Below, in pieces: positions 46,937 through 59,639 of a stretch of 64,000 bases of DNA. The translations under genes were made by a program, and so were the position numbers. Under the pieces are notes generated by a model. It made no database searches. It saw only the letters and a list, made by a program, of their open reading frames with translations, and was not told the origin of the DNA. The DNA comes from Acholoe squamosa (Eukaryota; Annelida; Polychaeta; Phyllodocida; Polynoidae). Numbering within the stretch: position 1 is the stretch's first letter; every line of letters starts with the position of its first letter. Location of the stretch: contig OX439037.1 of NCBI GenBank assembly GCA_949317995.1, positions 73,905,762 to 73,969,761 of the forward strand. The letters are read 5' to 3'.

Positions 46937-49810
46937 TGGATACATAGGTTGTTATATTTCTGCTTGGATAATTATGGTTTGATCACGACCAAATAAAATC
47001 CTATGGAGTAGCACTGTATACAAATGACATTTCCTCTCCATAAAAGGATGATTGCTGTCTCCCATTATTGTAATACAGGGATTCCCCATGAAAAACAGAC
47101 TTTTATAGTGTAGACATAGTATCATAGGATAAGTAGGCCCAGTGGTCATATGACAGGTCCACTTTATTGATCTTCTATCACCAATAAATATGGCTGTACA
47201 TACATCATCCTCCCTCTGTATTCACTGCACTGTCTGGTCAGTTACTAAGGTTATACCAGCCCTCCTTACACATGCTTTGAAAGCATAGATTATAAAATGG
47301 CTATACATAGAAGCAGCATCAATCATTGTAACGGTGAATGGCTTCAGTATATAACTTGGAGAAACCAAATGTTATGCATTGTCCATCGAAGGAACTTCTA
47401 CTCCAAAGGAATAGAGGTGAAGCTTTTTATCACAGTAAGGTATTTCTCAATAATGAGAAGTTCCATCACTGGAGGTCATTTCTCAATGCACTACAATTGC
47501 ACGCAGTCCTTAGACTTGAAATCCCAATGCTATTCCTACGAGGATTTTGATGCAATTTTTAGGGTGCGGTCAGAGTGTGTTAAGAAATAACCTCCTGAGA
47601 AATGCCTTCCAGATCTAAAAGGTCATGGCTACAAAATATATATACAGCCAACTTCTATGACAAAAAGAGTCACATAAAAAGAAATGATTACATGTTATGG
47701 TTTGTCAAGACATTGAAGGAATGGCCTACATCGATCGTTATGTTTTCACCCTGCCTTAACCCCTCACTTTTATCTAACTACCTTTGATTTACTATCTATG
47801 ACCAACCATCATTTACACAAACTTTCACCTTCCTGCACAAGTCCAGAAAGTCAGGGAATATGGAGGGGCTAATTTTCTGCCCTCATGTGATTGGCTACTT
47901 TACCACAGCTCCCTTTTAGTCAGTAATGAGAACTAGCTCACAGGGGCAGAAGCACTTCCGGCCTAAGGTCAAAATGAAAAGGGCCCAGCGTCCTTCATCA
48001 GAAACACTGAGAAATTCACACGAACGCCAACCCCTTCCTGTCAGCCTCCTGCTCACTCTCCCACTTCCGGTGTCAGAGACTCATGTGACGTCGTTTTCTC
48101 ATTGCCATGGCGTGATCTTGTGTGCCATACTTTACTGTGTGGCCACTATAGGGCTAGGTAATTTTTTTATCAATAGGAGAGTTAATGGATCTTTGGCGAG
48201 ACTAGCGATTTTCCAGGACCCTCATTAGAAGGGTTGACTTTTCTTTTCCAACCACTTCCTTTGTACTACAGTAATGCGCAGGCTTTTGCATTGGAATTTG
48301 ATGATATTTGACCAGTCCCCCCCTACCGTTCCCATATAGACTCATAAAAATGAACACTCCCTTACTATTCAGAGGGGGGTGTCTGTGTAAGACTAATCAG
48401 CGTAGTCAACCTTTACGTGCCCAGAGCTATTTGATGATTTTCCATTTATTTCACAAGTACATCACCCCAGTGATAAAGACCATGTATATATAATTCTGAA
48501 CAGGTCATTGATATGGAATTCACATTATGCACCTGATTCTTTTTTACTTCAACTTTCAGTTTAGAGAGAAATTTCTGACTGAGTGTGGTTACCATAGCAA
48601 CCAAAATGTTCCTTTTGTTGTTATTCACTAGTATAATAGTCTCTTTAGTGTTGTGCTGCTCTAATCTCATTAAGTGTGAGGTTTGCATAACTAAACTCAA
48701 CTAGTTCTGTCCAACTACCAGGTACTACCAGGGTGCAAAATGTATTGGTCACAGTTCATGAAATCATTTACATGGATATGAACAATTCCTATGAATGGAT
48801 TAGTTGTAAGGTTGGCAAGTCTATCAAAGGTGTGGCAGTAGGGGACAAATGATCCAGCATCACTTTGCTATCATGCTAGATCCTATCTCCTTGGGAGATT
48901 TCCCTTCAAAGAGTCACATGTATGACAACTTATTTTCAGGTTTTGCCTCACTGTGTGTGAGGTAATGGAGATACAGTCAAATAGATGGTCTCATTGGAAT
49001 AAGGGGGTCATGGCTGTTCTAGTGAGGGTATAACTTTGCAGGTTGGACCAGTAGATGTTCCTGGATGAAAAACTGTTTCAATATGCATGTATTTAAGTAT
49101 AAAACCGCGCATTTAAGCGTGCCTGGGCACCTAAGGGCTAATTGGCTAAGGCTGTTGCAGTAATGAACAAAATACTTTCTTGATAATATGAGTAAATCGT
49201 GGGTTAGAATATAGGTGTGCTCTCCATAGGTTTACATTTTCTCCTGGCAGATAGCTTAATAATTACAGGAAATTGGGAAGGAATAAGTGTACCGATGGTG
49301 CACATGAATATATTTCAACAGGATTGTGGTAGAAATTGATGGACCATACAATGCCATCAACAAGACATTGTAGATTTTAACAGCTCGCATGCGCTCATTG
49401 ATTCCGTAACAAAAACCATAATCAAAAAAATACATACTTTCTGTCACTGCGGTCAAATGAAATGTTTTGTTTACCCCACTTCTATCACCAATAAGTAAAG
49501 CACTGCATTAGACTACCTATGCACATTATTACAAAAATAATGCCCTTGTGATCAGTGTCTACCAGACTCTGTCTGAAGGGGGAAGTACTAATACCCACAG
49601 AATTAGCCCCGATAATGGCACAGGGAATCCCTGACCGTCACCACCTGGGTCCCATCCTCCTAAACTAGTTTCTCTCACACTCGCCCTAACTGGCCTCCAA
49701 TCCAGACTAAGAGGAAGTCAAGGGTCCAAATAGAAGGCAGGGGTTGTTTAAACATCTTCCAAAACCTAGGTTGCTAAAGTCTCAGAATATTACCTAAATC
49801 ATATTCAGTT
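46937..49810 (+). repeat. Duplicated unit, copy 1, right part
   Basis: Ordered matches to 59.64-62.23 kb: GTACATACATCATCCTCCCT, GAATGGCTTCAGTATATAAC, ATAACCTCCTGAGAAATGCC, GAGGGGCTAATTT, TCACTCTCCCACTTCCGGTG, CTTGCAGTAATGAAC-like, CACCACCTGGGTCCCAT and AAACCTAGGTTGCT. The two copies differ by small gaps and many substitutions, so the duplication is old. Non-coding as far as I can see. Confidence 0.85.
48061..48115 (+). promoter_or_regulatory. Possible TATA-less promoter cluster (ETS, CRE, YY1-like)
   Basis: CACTTCCGGTG (ETS type), TGTGACGTCG (CRE half-site) and GCCATGGCG (YY1 type) lie within 55 bp. The same three, slightly changed, sit together in the duplicate copy at about 60987-61042. 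This combination is common in ubiquitous TATA-less promoters, but no transcript or gene start is visible here. Confidence 0.25.
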
Positions 49811-50990
49811 TTCCTTGTACAAAGAATTCAATTAATTCCATGTTGAGAACAGCAGTTCTTAAAGTAAAGCATAGGCAAACCCATTCCCTGTCAGGGCATG
49901 AAGAAACTGAATCTCATTCCCCACGGCCCCAATCTCCCCTGTGGCATCATCAAAATAGCCTTGAACCCCATAATCAAAAGTGGTTTTTGAGTGCTCCTTT
50001 ACCTAGGAAACATGAAATAAATACAGAGATCCACTAGAATTACTCCAATCTGAATGTTTCTTCACTTGGTTGCCTCAAAGCAGGATTCCAGGAGGCTCTC
50101 TCGTGAAGATACACTCAGTTTGAAGTAATGCCCGTAAACCTCTGTCTATTTTCACACATTATAACCTAATTATAAAGACACTATAGTCATCCTCCAATTC
50201 ATTAAGAAGAAATAACAGTTTCAAGCACGAAAATTCATTATAATTCTTAGTGAACAAGAAATACATTACAGTCACTAGCTACATAATGAATGTAATGCCC
50301 TGCAAGGGAACAATCTTTGTGGAAACAAATGGAACTTTAGTAACAAAGGATCAGAACAAGAGACAAATCATCAGATGTAAACAATTGGCGATTCCCCTGA
50401 ACCTGTCTTCGCAAAAGGTTCAGAGCGAGTGCAAATAGACTAATCCTATTCAGTCCAAATAGACAATGAATGCCATTGGATTGCTAGATCTGTACACACT
50501 TAAAAGTGTCCTTTCCAATTTAGCTTTCAATGTTCACTTATTTTCTGTTTTGTTAGTCATCAGATTTTCTCAATAGCATTTTGATTGAAACATTGCAATA
50601 GAGTAGTATGAAAGGGTACATGCGGTGCTTCAGGATGAGACTATTGACATCAGCCAATGGAAACTTTAGAATGGGCTCTAAGAAGCAATGCCTTTATGTA
50701 TAAGAACACCCATTGATGTCTTCTTTCTTTGAACTACTATGGAGGCACTTGAGTATGGTATACTCATATTCATTTCTCATGGATTCATTTCAAGGGTCAT
50801 AGTTGTGATTCTCCAATAAATTTAATGTAGTTCAGGCATATTTAAATTAGGCCTTTGAATATCAAAGGTACCCTAAAATGGCATGTCCACACCTATGCGT
50901 CTCATTGATCAGAGGGCTATATAAGCATCAGGAATGCAATTTACAAAGCATTTCTTAGCCTGTATAAATTATTTAGCTTTTTGAGGATGT
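49811..50990. other. No gene seen
   Basis: AT-rich sequence without recognised coding or repeat structure. A lone GCTATATAAGC at about 50919-50929 resembles a TATA box but has no supporting gene. Confidence 0.4.
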
Positions 50991-51049
50991 GCTTCAATCA
51001 TTTTTATTCTCTGGATTTATAACCATTTTGCTCAAATAAAAAAATGTCC

Positions 51050-51690
51050 ACATCTCTTGAGTGGTTTACATAATGCATACCTATTTTCCTCTCTAAAGAA
51101 GTAATAATTCAATATAAAATCATGAAAAATGGCTTAAAATATGTTCCCTTCATGTTATTATCTGATGAAAATGTAAAATTAAGTCTGTGGTTTTATATAA
51201 AGAAAACAGAGCCCATAAGGCTTGGGAAAAAATGTTTGTAATTTTAAGAGAGTGATTTATGTGACGCTTACAAAGTAATGAATAAACAGCCTAACTTAGG
51301 TATCTATCTCACCAGCGTATGGAGTAAAATATGTATACAAAATATTGACAGGCATTTGATAGATAATCATTTTTATAAGACAGAATATTCCTGCTTTATT
51401 GCCAAAATAGTGGTTGACATGATGTTATGTAAACCAACACACCCCCTCTTCCTCCCCAGAAGGGAGTGGTCTACATAACGTCACATAAACCACTACACTA
51501 TATCTTTGTCTGTTTGTTATGCATATTGCTAGTTATTTACCTGTCTATGCCTTCTCTATAATATTATAATATTCCTAAACACAATTTATTCATAAAGAGA
51601 CTGGATATACCTTCTATTAACATACCCTTTGCATTTACTCTATATGGTAATTTCTCATAAAAGTGGTTTACATAACACTGAGTGGTTTAA
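51050..51690. mobile_element. GTGGTTTACATAA-rich segment, possible MITE
   Basis: GTGGTTTACATAA or a one-base variant occurs near 51061, 51468 and 51664, and the reverse TTATGTAAACCA near 51424. ATAAACCACTA lies at about 51486. Words in both orientations towards both ends suggest a palindromic element. Ends not defined. Confidence 0.4.
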
Positions 51691-51984
51691 TAAGTCAATG
51701 GGAAGTGAACTTTAGGCCTTTATTATTTCAAAACAGGATATAATTACATTACCAAACTTCAGATGTGGTTTGCTCGATAGGAAATGATTCCAGAACAATC
51801 CTTTGCAACTTGAAAAAACTAAATCATTTTTTTCATGATTTCTGCCCCCTAAATGCAAGTCTTAACTTGGAATGCACAGCACCATCATTTTAGTCACAGG
51901 TGCTTGAAATATGTGGGTAGGTTTTCACTGGTACCCTGGTAGTATTGAGGGCATATACCCACAGGCCGTGTCTGATGACATTTT

Positions 51985-52245
51985 TCCCCAGATCCTTAAA
52001 CTCCACTACATCGGAGTTAAAGATCTCCAATCACAGTTTATATTCTAAACATTTCTATATGAGAGACAGGTAAACCATTGGGGGGATAGGGTGCCCCCTT
52101 GTAAGTAAGGGTGGAAACAGGGGTTGTTGACTGGTAACTTCTTAGGCATGACCTGCCTATATCATGTCCCCAATTTAACATACAGGTAGGTCGCCAGCCA
52201 AGGCTAGGTTGAGCGTAATGCTCATATATGCCACCTATAATAGTA
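51985..52245 (-). repeat. Inverted copy of the 44.87-45.13 kb repeat
   Basis: CCCCAGATCC, AACTCCACTA, GATCTCCAATCAC, GAGAGACAGGTAAA and GATAGGGTGCCC match the reverse strand of 44865-45125. It lies outside the foldback element, so the 45 kb copy is probably an independent insert in the right arm. Confidence 0.75.
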
Positions 52246-52633
52246 TGGTAATAAAATTTGGATCTACCTACCATTTAACAAGTAAACACCACATGTGTGC
52301 AGGCATATATACCAGCCTTATGTTTCAGAATGAGACCTTTTTAGTACACCATTCTAAGTGAAGTGTAACTTATTAATGTCTGAACATTGCCTGCCCCTGA
52401 GTTCAGGTTCAAATATCAGGTTAACTATGGTTAGCAATAGCTGCACTGGAGGCCACCATGGTAAATGCCATGGACATTGTCAGCCGTTATGATAGCCCTT
52501 GATAGAGGAGCCCTAAATTTGGCTGCACCACACAGGTTATTCCTCCCATAACCACTGTTGATGTGCACATCCATCATCTTTGTATGGGGGATGGTGCCCA
52601 TCACTATGCGTTGTAATAGGGTTATGCCATATG

Positions 52634-52805
52634 AATGTAATATATGATGATTATGCTTGCACTAGTGCCTCTATCAGTCAGAGGTGGAGCCTCGTGCCTC
52701 TATCAGTCGGAGGCAGAGCCTCGTGCCTCTATCAGTCAGAGGCGGAGCCTCGTGCCTAACAGACATGTGTGCATAATCATCACACATTGCGTTTATAACA
52801 TGCTC
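52634..52805. repeat. Hairpin element A with three 29-bp tandem units
   Basis: The outer stem is TGATGATTATGC (52645-52656), paired exactly with 52771-52782. The loop holds three near-identical 29-bp units at 52665-52693, 52694-52722 and 52723-52751, starting GTGCCTCTATCAGTC, plus a partial fourth. Each unit folds on its own (CCTCT/AGAGG; GAGGC/GCCTC). The outer flanks AATGTAATATAT and CACATTGCGTTTATAACATG are shared with hairpin B at 52985-53125. Confidence 0.8.
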
Positions 52806-52927
52806 TTCACCTTTAGGATGTATTAGAAAGCATCCGAATGCATTTTGCATTCACTGACATACAAACATATATGTGGTATCCATTGGGTCCCAAACATAAG
52901 ACTTATCCAACCCAGCACCTTTGTCCA

Positions 52928-52995
52928 GCCCTGTGGCCTAATGGATAGCATGAAGCACTTTGGATCAGAAGATTGCTGGTTCTAGCAATGTAATA
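52928..52995 (+). ncRNA. tRNA-Arg-like sequence (SINE head or pseudogene)
   Basis: TGTGGCCTAATGGATAGCAT is close to the 5' half of animal tRNA-Arg (TGGCCTAATGGATAAGG). It is followed by TTTGGATCAGAAGATTG, near the tRNA-Arg anticodon arm (TTCGGATCAGAAGATTG), and GGTTCTAGCAATG in place of the T arm (GGTTCGANTCC). The T arm is damaged and the acceptor does not close, so it is not expected to be a working tRNA. It runs straight into hairpin B. Confidence 0.65.
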
Positions 52996-53125
52996 TATAA
53001 TGAATAGACTTGAACGAATGCCTTTCAGGGGATGATATAGACACGATGTGAAGCAGAGTGCCTATATAAAGCCCCTGAAAGGCATGACTTCAAGTCTATT
53101 CATTACACATTCTGTTTATAGCATG
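52985..53125. repeat. Hairpin element B
   Basis: The arms 52998-53031 and 53072-53105 pair at 31 of 34 positions, with a 40-base loop. The outer flanks AATGTAATATATAATGA and ACACATTCTGTTTATAGCATG match those of hairpin A, while the stem sequence itself (AATAGACTTGAA, CCTTTCAGGGG) is unrelated to stem A. Confidence 0.8.
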
Positions 53126-56100
53126 GTATCCACCATTAATTCTAAGTATTTACCTTTAAAATAATTGATAGAATCCTCTGTTTTCTGTTACGAGTGGACG
53201 AGACGGCCCTCGACCATCTTCGTTTCATGTTGATGTCCCCCCAAGCAGACCGCCGAGAAAAACACTTCATTTACACATGTTATAGAGCATTTGTAGCCTT
53301 ATAAAGTTAATACAACAAATAAAATATATTCTATTTACTGACACCAAGCTCCAATGGATGATTTGAAGGCTATATTCCCTCAAAAAGGCCAGAATACAAT
53401 GAAATGTTCCGGTACCACATCGCAAATCCGAGCAGAAGGTTAGTTCAATCAGTACACACCAGGCAGTGCCACAGGTACTGTTGACAGAATAGCGAAGTCG
53501 CACGGCCGGTCGTTCGCTTCAAAAGTTTACGATATTTTTATATTAAATACAGCCATAATATCAAGGAATCTAGTTGGTATATATGCTTCACAAATGGAGG
53601 AAATATGTTGGTCTCAACTCGTAGTCAAGGTATGTCCGTCAATTTTTGGGTTCTTCATCCCGATATATGGGAACTCGTTTCATCCACTTTTAGCACTCAA
53701 ATCAGTGCCGAACTCGATAACCATGCTATAATCCCACCCATGCTTAGCTTTTCCTGTATAAGTTTAGTATAGAAAAAGAACACTATCAATATCAAAGGGT
53801 TATCTGTCAGTGCCTCTATCCTGTGAGAAAAGCACTCTGACAACACATGAATATCAACTGTGTAGTCTAAAGGTGAGATGAAGTTAACTTCCTTTGGTGG
53901 GAGTGCATTATCCATCTAGATAATGCATGGTCAATCAACCAATTTGAGTTTAGAGTTTGAGTTTAACAAGTATTTATTTGGCAAAAATCATATACATACG
54001 TTTTTCAGATCAGCCAATGCAGTAATCAGGATAATGCACCATGGCTTTGCCCAGCCGTGTTATAAAATGTGATAACTGTAGTATAAACCCACAAAGACCG
54101 CTTTGCGGTATTATGTACAGGCATCTATAGTTGGGGAGGAGGACAAGCGTATACACCTTTCTACCTTAAGGTCGTGGGAAACTAAATGTATTTCCTCTGT
54201 TTTTAAATAGCGTATCACACAAAAACAGCCGCCTAAAATGTTTGTTGGTAATAATTTCCACCGTAGTATGATTAAACCATCCCTCATACACAATGTGACA
54301 GAAATTGCCAGTTCACCCTATTTTGGGTTTGAAAATCTCCATTGGCCAGATTAACTTTTGCCTGCCTCATAAAATCCCGAAACCCTGGCATAATATAAAA
54401 AAACACCTACTATTCCATTTATCAACTAATTGGGAACACCTGTGATTTTTCTCATAATTCTACCAATATTCTTCTATTTAAATTCTAAACCAATCAGCAG
54501 CCAGCCCACCCTTCAGTGCAGGCCTGAATACTATATGACTCACGAGATGGCAGCATTTACATCCACGTAACCTTAACTGTATGTTTGTTGGCCATGAATA
54601 CTGTTGTGTCACACAAATATATTTACATGCAAGTTTAAGTAGATGGAGTGCATGGGTATCAATATTGGTCAAATGAATGTACATAACAGGATACCCTATG
54701 AGAACATTGTCTAAATATGGGAATGGTGCACTTAATGTAGATTGCATTGGAAATTAAGGTTCCTTTTACAAGCAGGACTGGATTATGACAGATGAAGAGA
54801 TGGTATTCATACTGAAGGTCAGAAGTACTGCAATATCACCATAATATTGTTATGACAGGCACATATGTCATATCAAATAAACTTTATTCCCTAAATATTT
54901 TATCACTTATAAGATGACGTACAACTTTAGAAAAGGAATCTACTAAAGATTGGTCTTCTACAGAACATTTATATACAAAAATAAAAGACATAGTAGTTAT
55001 ATAGATACATTTGCCACAAAAGACTCTTGTGAGCTTTTCTGTAAACCTGTGCCCTGTTTTTCTCAAAGTTTAATGCAGACATTTGTAGTATGAAGATAGA
55101 AATTGAAGATAGAAAATTAGTATGAATACAGCGGAGGACAATAATGGACCTTTATAGCATTTTTCTGTGACAGATTTCCATTACCACACACACTGTTAGA
55201 CCATGGAAAGGGTTTCACAGTAGATTGCTTCTATTTTTAGAAAAAGTATACATTAGTTGCTGTCAGTCCAAATCCATTGACTCAACAGTAGGTTACTCGG
55301 TACCCAGTACAGTGGTCTTTATAGCCCATTTACATGCTAGATGCCCCCTTTTTCCCTGTAGAAAAGAGTTTTATTTTACATATACCTAATCATGACATGT
55401 CATAACAAAGTTTATATGTCGATCTATATCTAGATAAATGCAAAAAGTCAAAGGTCTGAGAGAAGTTTTTATACCTGTCTTGCTATAGTGTGTATATGCA
55501 TAAAAAGTCAAATATATGCTTATCCTCTCTAGAATCAATAGTACCTCCACGGTACTGCAAAAAAAAAAGACTAAAGATTCACCTTCCTCTCATTGTAAGC
55601 TCTCCACAGTTCAACCTCTCCCTGGAGGTTATGGGTAGACCATCTATCCCATATCCCATAACATATTCCCTCCCCCACCTCCAATCCCAACCGGGCAAAG
55701 ATAAGGTGACACAATGATTAACCCACAATTGAGAAAGCACAAAAGATGTATAGCAAAGTATGGTACAAGGGTGACATAACTGAGGATTATTTTTTTATGA
55801 TATATGTATACTTATATCTTCAGCTATAATTTGGTTTTCATGTTAGAATATTCTCAATGGTTTAAGTGAAATAACATTTTTTGTGGGTCCAAGAATCTGC
55901 ACACATGAAAAGAATTAAAATAAAACACAGCTCTTTTACCCATAGATTATTTCTGTGTTATCCATGTTAGCAATCACATTAGGTATTAGTAATCCCTTCC
56001 CTTCTTTGCCATTTTCGTGCCCAGAATTAATCTGATTTATTCAAAATTATTGTTCATTCAAATAACTCTAGTAACAGAAAGTAAGGTAAAATAGCTATAT

Positions 56101-57480
56101 GAAAATGTAATATGAAACGTGTTATTAATAAGGGATGGTGGTGGCCCAATAAATTGAAATTGGCTGATTCAAATGAAACTGCCCAGAATGTCATGATTTA
56201 TATCTTTTGTTTGGGAATATGCTATTTTCAACCCATAAAGTGTTATTTTGAGTTTCCAAATAAGGCCATTCTGCTGGAAATTTAAGGGAAACAGTAAAAT
56301 AATTAAACTCCTTGGAAGAAATCATGTAAAAATTATTTTATCACTATTTTAGGCAGAAGAGGCAAGAAATAAGTTTAATAGGGCCAGAGTAAACAAAAGG
56401 AAGATAGCACCATGGACTTGGCCTCCACTGCATATCCTCCCTATTCTACACCTCTGTGAATAATGACATAGAGGTCTCAGGGGGTAGAAGGTGGTGCCAC
56501 CATCTATTTGATCTCTGTCTCAATGTCACACGACTTCAGGGAGGCTGATGTGATAACCTCTGGATCATTGGGGTGGTGCTTGGTTAGGTGGTCTCCCTGA
56601 GAGGGTGGTGAGGTGAATAGTAGCTTCTAGGTGCAACCCACAACCTCTTGATACCCTTAAGGCCATCGATAACAAGTTTGATGGCCTCTGGTCTTAAAAG
56701 AATGTTCAATAACGGAATAACACTGTGATTCAAGTCTGATGACTCTATCTGTGACCGCAGGTGAAAGGGACACATATATTAGAACCCCTAGGAATGGTTA
56801 CAGAAAGAAGGTTGTTATGATCAGTGTGATGATCATTGCACATGGCCACAGCAGAGAGAGTGGATGTTAATTCCCAAGAGGCAGAGTAGAGGCAAAAAAT
56901 GTTTCAAAACTAGCCAAGTTGGTGAAAAATTCCTTCCGACGCTGAAGGAGTCAGAGGTTTTCGTCTTTTTGAACAACAGACATTCACAGGCTTTTCTGCT
57001 ACAAAGCTACATTTACATATTTATGCCCCCCATCAGGAGAGACCATTTTACAATATATCCTGATAACCCTATTATAAATGACCCTCACTAAGAAAGATGA
57101 ATTTCAGTTCAATGTCATTGGATGGACCATTAAAGAGCTGATCTTGAAACATCTCATTGGGAAAAGCAGAAATTTGATTTAAGCTGGGATAGCTTACTCT
57201 AATATTCACTGCAGAAATAATTAATATGGAATATTTGAGTATGCTGAAACATCCCTGTGGAATTAGATCCTACAAGATAATGGAAATTGCTTCTATCTAG
57301 ATTAAATCCCAAATGAAAGTCTCAACATTTGTATCGGTATTACTATCGTATTCTGATGACCTTTATGCCTTTTATTTGCCATAGAGTCGAGGTAATTTTT
57401 ATGCAATGATGATGATTAAACAACAAACTCAACAACAACAACAACAAGTGTATTGATAGCCGCCATTTTCCACAATGCTT
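53126..57480. other. No gene seen; AT-rich with a CpG-richer patch at 53.17-53.52 kb
   Basis: The interval 53170-53520 has clustered CpGs (ACGAGACGGCCCTCGACC, CACGGCCGGTCGTTCGC) and could be a promoter or an old element. GCATTATC/GATAATGC at 53908-53929 is a short hairpin. The rest shows no coding or repeat structure I could confirm. Confidence 0.4.
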
Positions 57481-58300
57481 TAAAGGAGTCTGTTTTGGGT
57501 CCGGTGCTTTTTTCCAGTGTTTTTTTTCAATATATGTTAATACCTTGCCCACTGTATATGAGTTTGATATCACTCTATATGCTGATGACGCAGTTGTGTC
57601 TGTACATAGTAAATTAGATATGCATAGGGCGATAATTTGTATTAGTCAATGGTGTATAAATAATAGCCTTACTGGTAATGGGGAAAAAAGACTAAATGGC
57701 TCTTATTTAATGAAAAAAAAGTAAAAACATGACTTTTTTTTTTAAATGAATAACATACCACCGGAAAGAGTGTATGAATTTCCATATTTAGGCATCACAT
57801 TAGACCCTGAACTTAAGGTTGTAGAACATAGGCGGACACAGATACTGCCTTAACAATTTACAAATCTATGATTTTCCCACTGCTTGATTATTGTGATTTT
57901 ATCTGGGATAGGGACCATAAAGGGGAAAATAGGTATTTGCAATATATACAAAAATAAGGCTTTGCGTATGGTTTTTAAAGTTAGACTTGGGGAACATCCC
58001 ACTATGACAACCAAGAAGATACAAAATTAAAGTAACTGCTGTGAATTAGCTGTGAGAAGAGACCAGCATTTACTCTTTTATGCTTATAAACTATCCCAAA
58101 ACCCGCTATATGTGGATAATAGAGACACCCCAACAAGGTATCATAATAGTAAGAAACTCAAGGTTTTACACAGCAGCATTGATGTTGAGGTGGGAAAATG
58201 GCGAACCAGTGTACCCCTTTATTCTATATTTTGTGCTTTTCTGTAATGACTATCATAAGCAGCTGCTCAAATACCATGCAACACCATGGGGGGATGAATG
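57480..58300 (+). mobile_element. Decayed non-LTR retrotransposon (LINE) fragment
   Basis: Parts of a reverse transcriptase are readable in shifting frames: SVLGPVLF (57489-57512), then FDITLYADDAVV with the catalytic YADD at 57578-57589, ISQWCINNSLTGNG, PLLDYCDFIWD and NKALRMVFKVRLG. Near the end, CELAVRRDQHLLFYAYKL, YVDNRDTPTRYH and KKLKV resemble the C-terminal domain of CR1/L2-type LINEs. Frame changes between blocks and several stops show it is dead. The 5' end is missing and the 3' end unclear. Interval 58300-59030 beyond it shows no clear feature except G-rich runs. Confidence 0.8.
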
Positions 58301-59029
58301 AAGCTTTTTACGCTTTGTGACCAGAGGAGAGGGTGGGGGTCTGCCCAAGTGTTATAAAACAAAAATGGTTAATGCATCACATGACAAATATGGATTATAT
58401 ATAAGGATTTAAAGCATCTTCATGTGTTCCCTTTCAAATTAAGAAGGGGAGGGGTCATATGAATTTACAAACGGTCTATCAATTAAATCGATTAGAATGC
58501 AAAGAGATACTAGAGAGTTTAAGATTTGTCTACTTTTAACGTGTACGGCAACATCTAGCCTACCATATCCTATCATTCTAGACAAATACATAGCCCTACA
58601 AGTTGTGATCTTAAACTTCCTAATGATGCATGGGTGGGGGGGGGGGTTCTGAGCGGGGTTATATAATTAGGGAGGGGGTGGTCATTATGTTACAAAGTGT
58701 TACAAGGGGGTAGGGTTTTAAAACGTGGCCAAAATTTATGTTACATAATATTTGGTGAAGAGGTTTTTCTTTCTTACATAGCCCCAAATATATCATAGAG
58801 ATAAGTCTAACTCACCATCACTAACCCATGAGTGGACAGAGTGATGCCAGTAGAGGATCAGTAGGCCACTGCAAATTCAGTTGAGAGTCAGTAGACTACT
58901 GAATCTGAACTGAAAAAGGCAGTGTAAAGTCATTTGTTTTGGGAGTAATCTATCCGTGGTTACTGAAATGTGCAGTGGTTGATCAGTACATTCTCAGTAT
59001 CCACTGAATTTGGAAGTAGAAACTGCCCT

Positions 59030-59450
59030 CTGGTCCGGGGTAGACAGTTACTTAGCTGACAGTGCAGCTAGATATTTAGGTATATGACGATATTATCTAG
59101 GTATATGAGGAAAGCTAGATATATATTTATAAGGGGGCTAACTGAACAGAGAGACAGGCACACAGATACAAAAGACATGCATAGACATATGAATGGAGGA
59201 CACCAGGTGAGCGTGACACTCACTGAAATTAAATACAATAATAGGATTTCTACAGAACTTCATTAGTGAATCTGACATATAAGACATGTCCTTCACAATG
59301 TGACCTCTGAATTCTTTGGACTGTCAAGGTAGACTAAGACACTACATTAAGTTATTAGTAGATAGCTATGATCTCTAGATATGGAACCTTGTCATTGAGT
59401 TTGAGGTTAGGATATAGATGTTTTCTCCAGTACAATAAATCCCCTACTTG
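59030..59450 (+). repeat. Duplicated unit, copy 2, left part
   Basis: Matches 38010-38382 (GATATTTAGGTATATGACGA, TAGGATTTCTACAGAACTTC, GACACTACATTAAGTTATTA, GATGTTTTCTCCAGTACAA). It is followed after ~190 bp by the right part rather than by a foldback element. Confidence 0.8.
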
Positions 59451-59639
59451 AAACAAAAAGAAGTAACATTATTCAGCTGAAAAGACAATGGAAAATGGCA
59501 CCCGGGAGCATTTACAAGCTTCATGTTTCATAAATATCCCTTGACAAGAAAACAAGAAAAAAAGTATAATTACGATTTAATGAGAAGCCAGAAATAGATT
59601 TCATTGGTTATCGTTTTCAGAGGATACATTGAATAAATT

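Noticed and set aside
48240-48370. Possible diverged copy of the Harbinger-like MITE (GAACACTCCCTTA, also at about 61.26 kb)
   Set aside because: Only one end-like string is recognisable and no inverted partner or TAA pair was found.
52665-52751. 29-bp direct repeats considered as a CRISPR array
   Set aside because: The units are contiguous with no spacers, and the surroundings are animal-type repeats.
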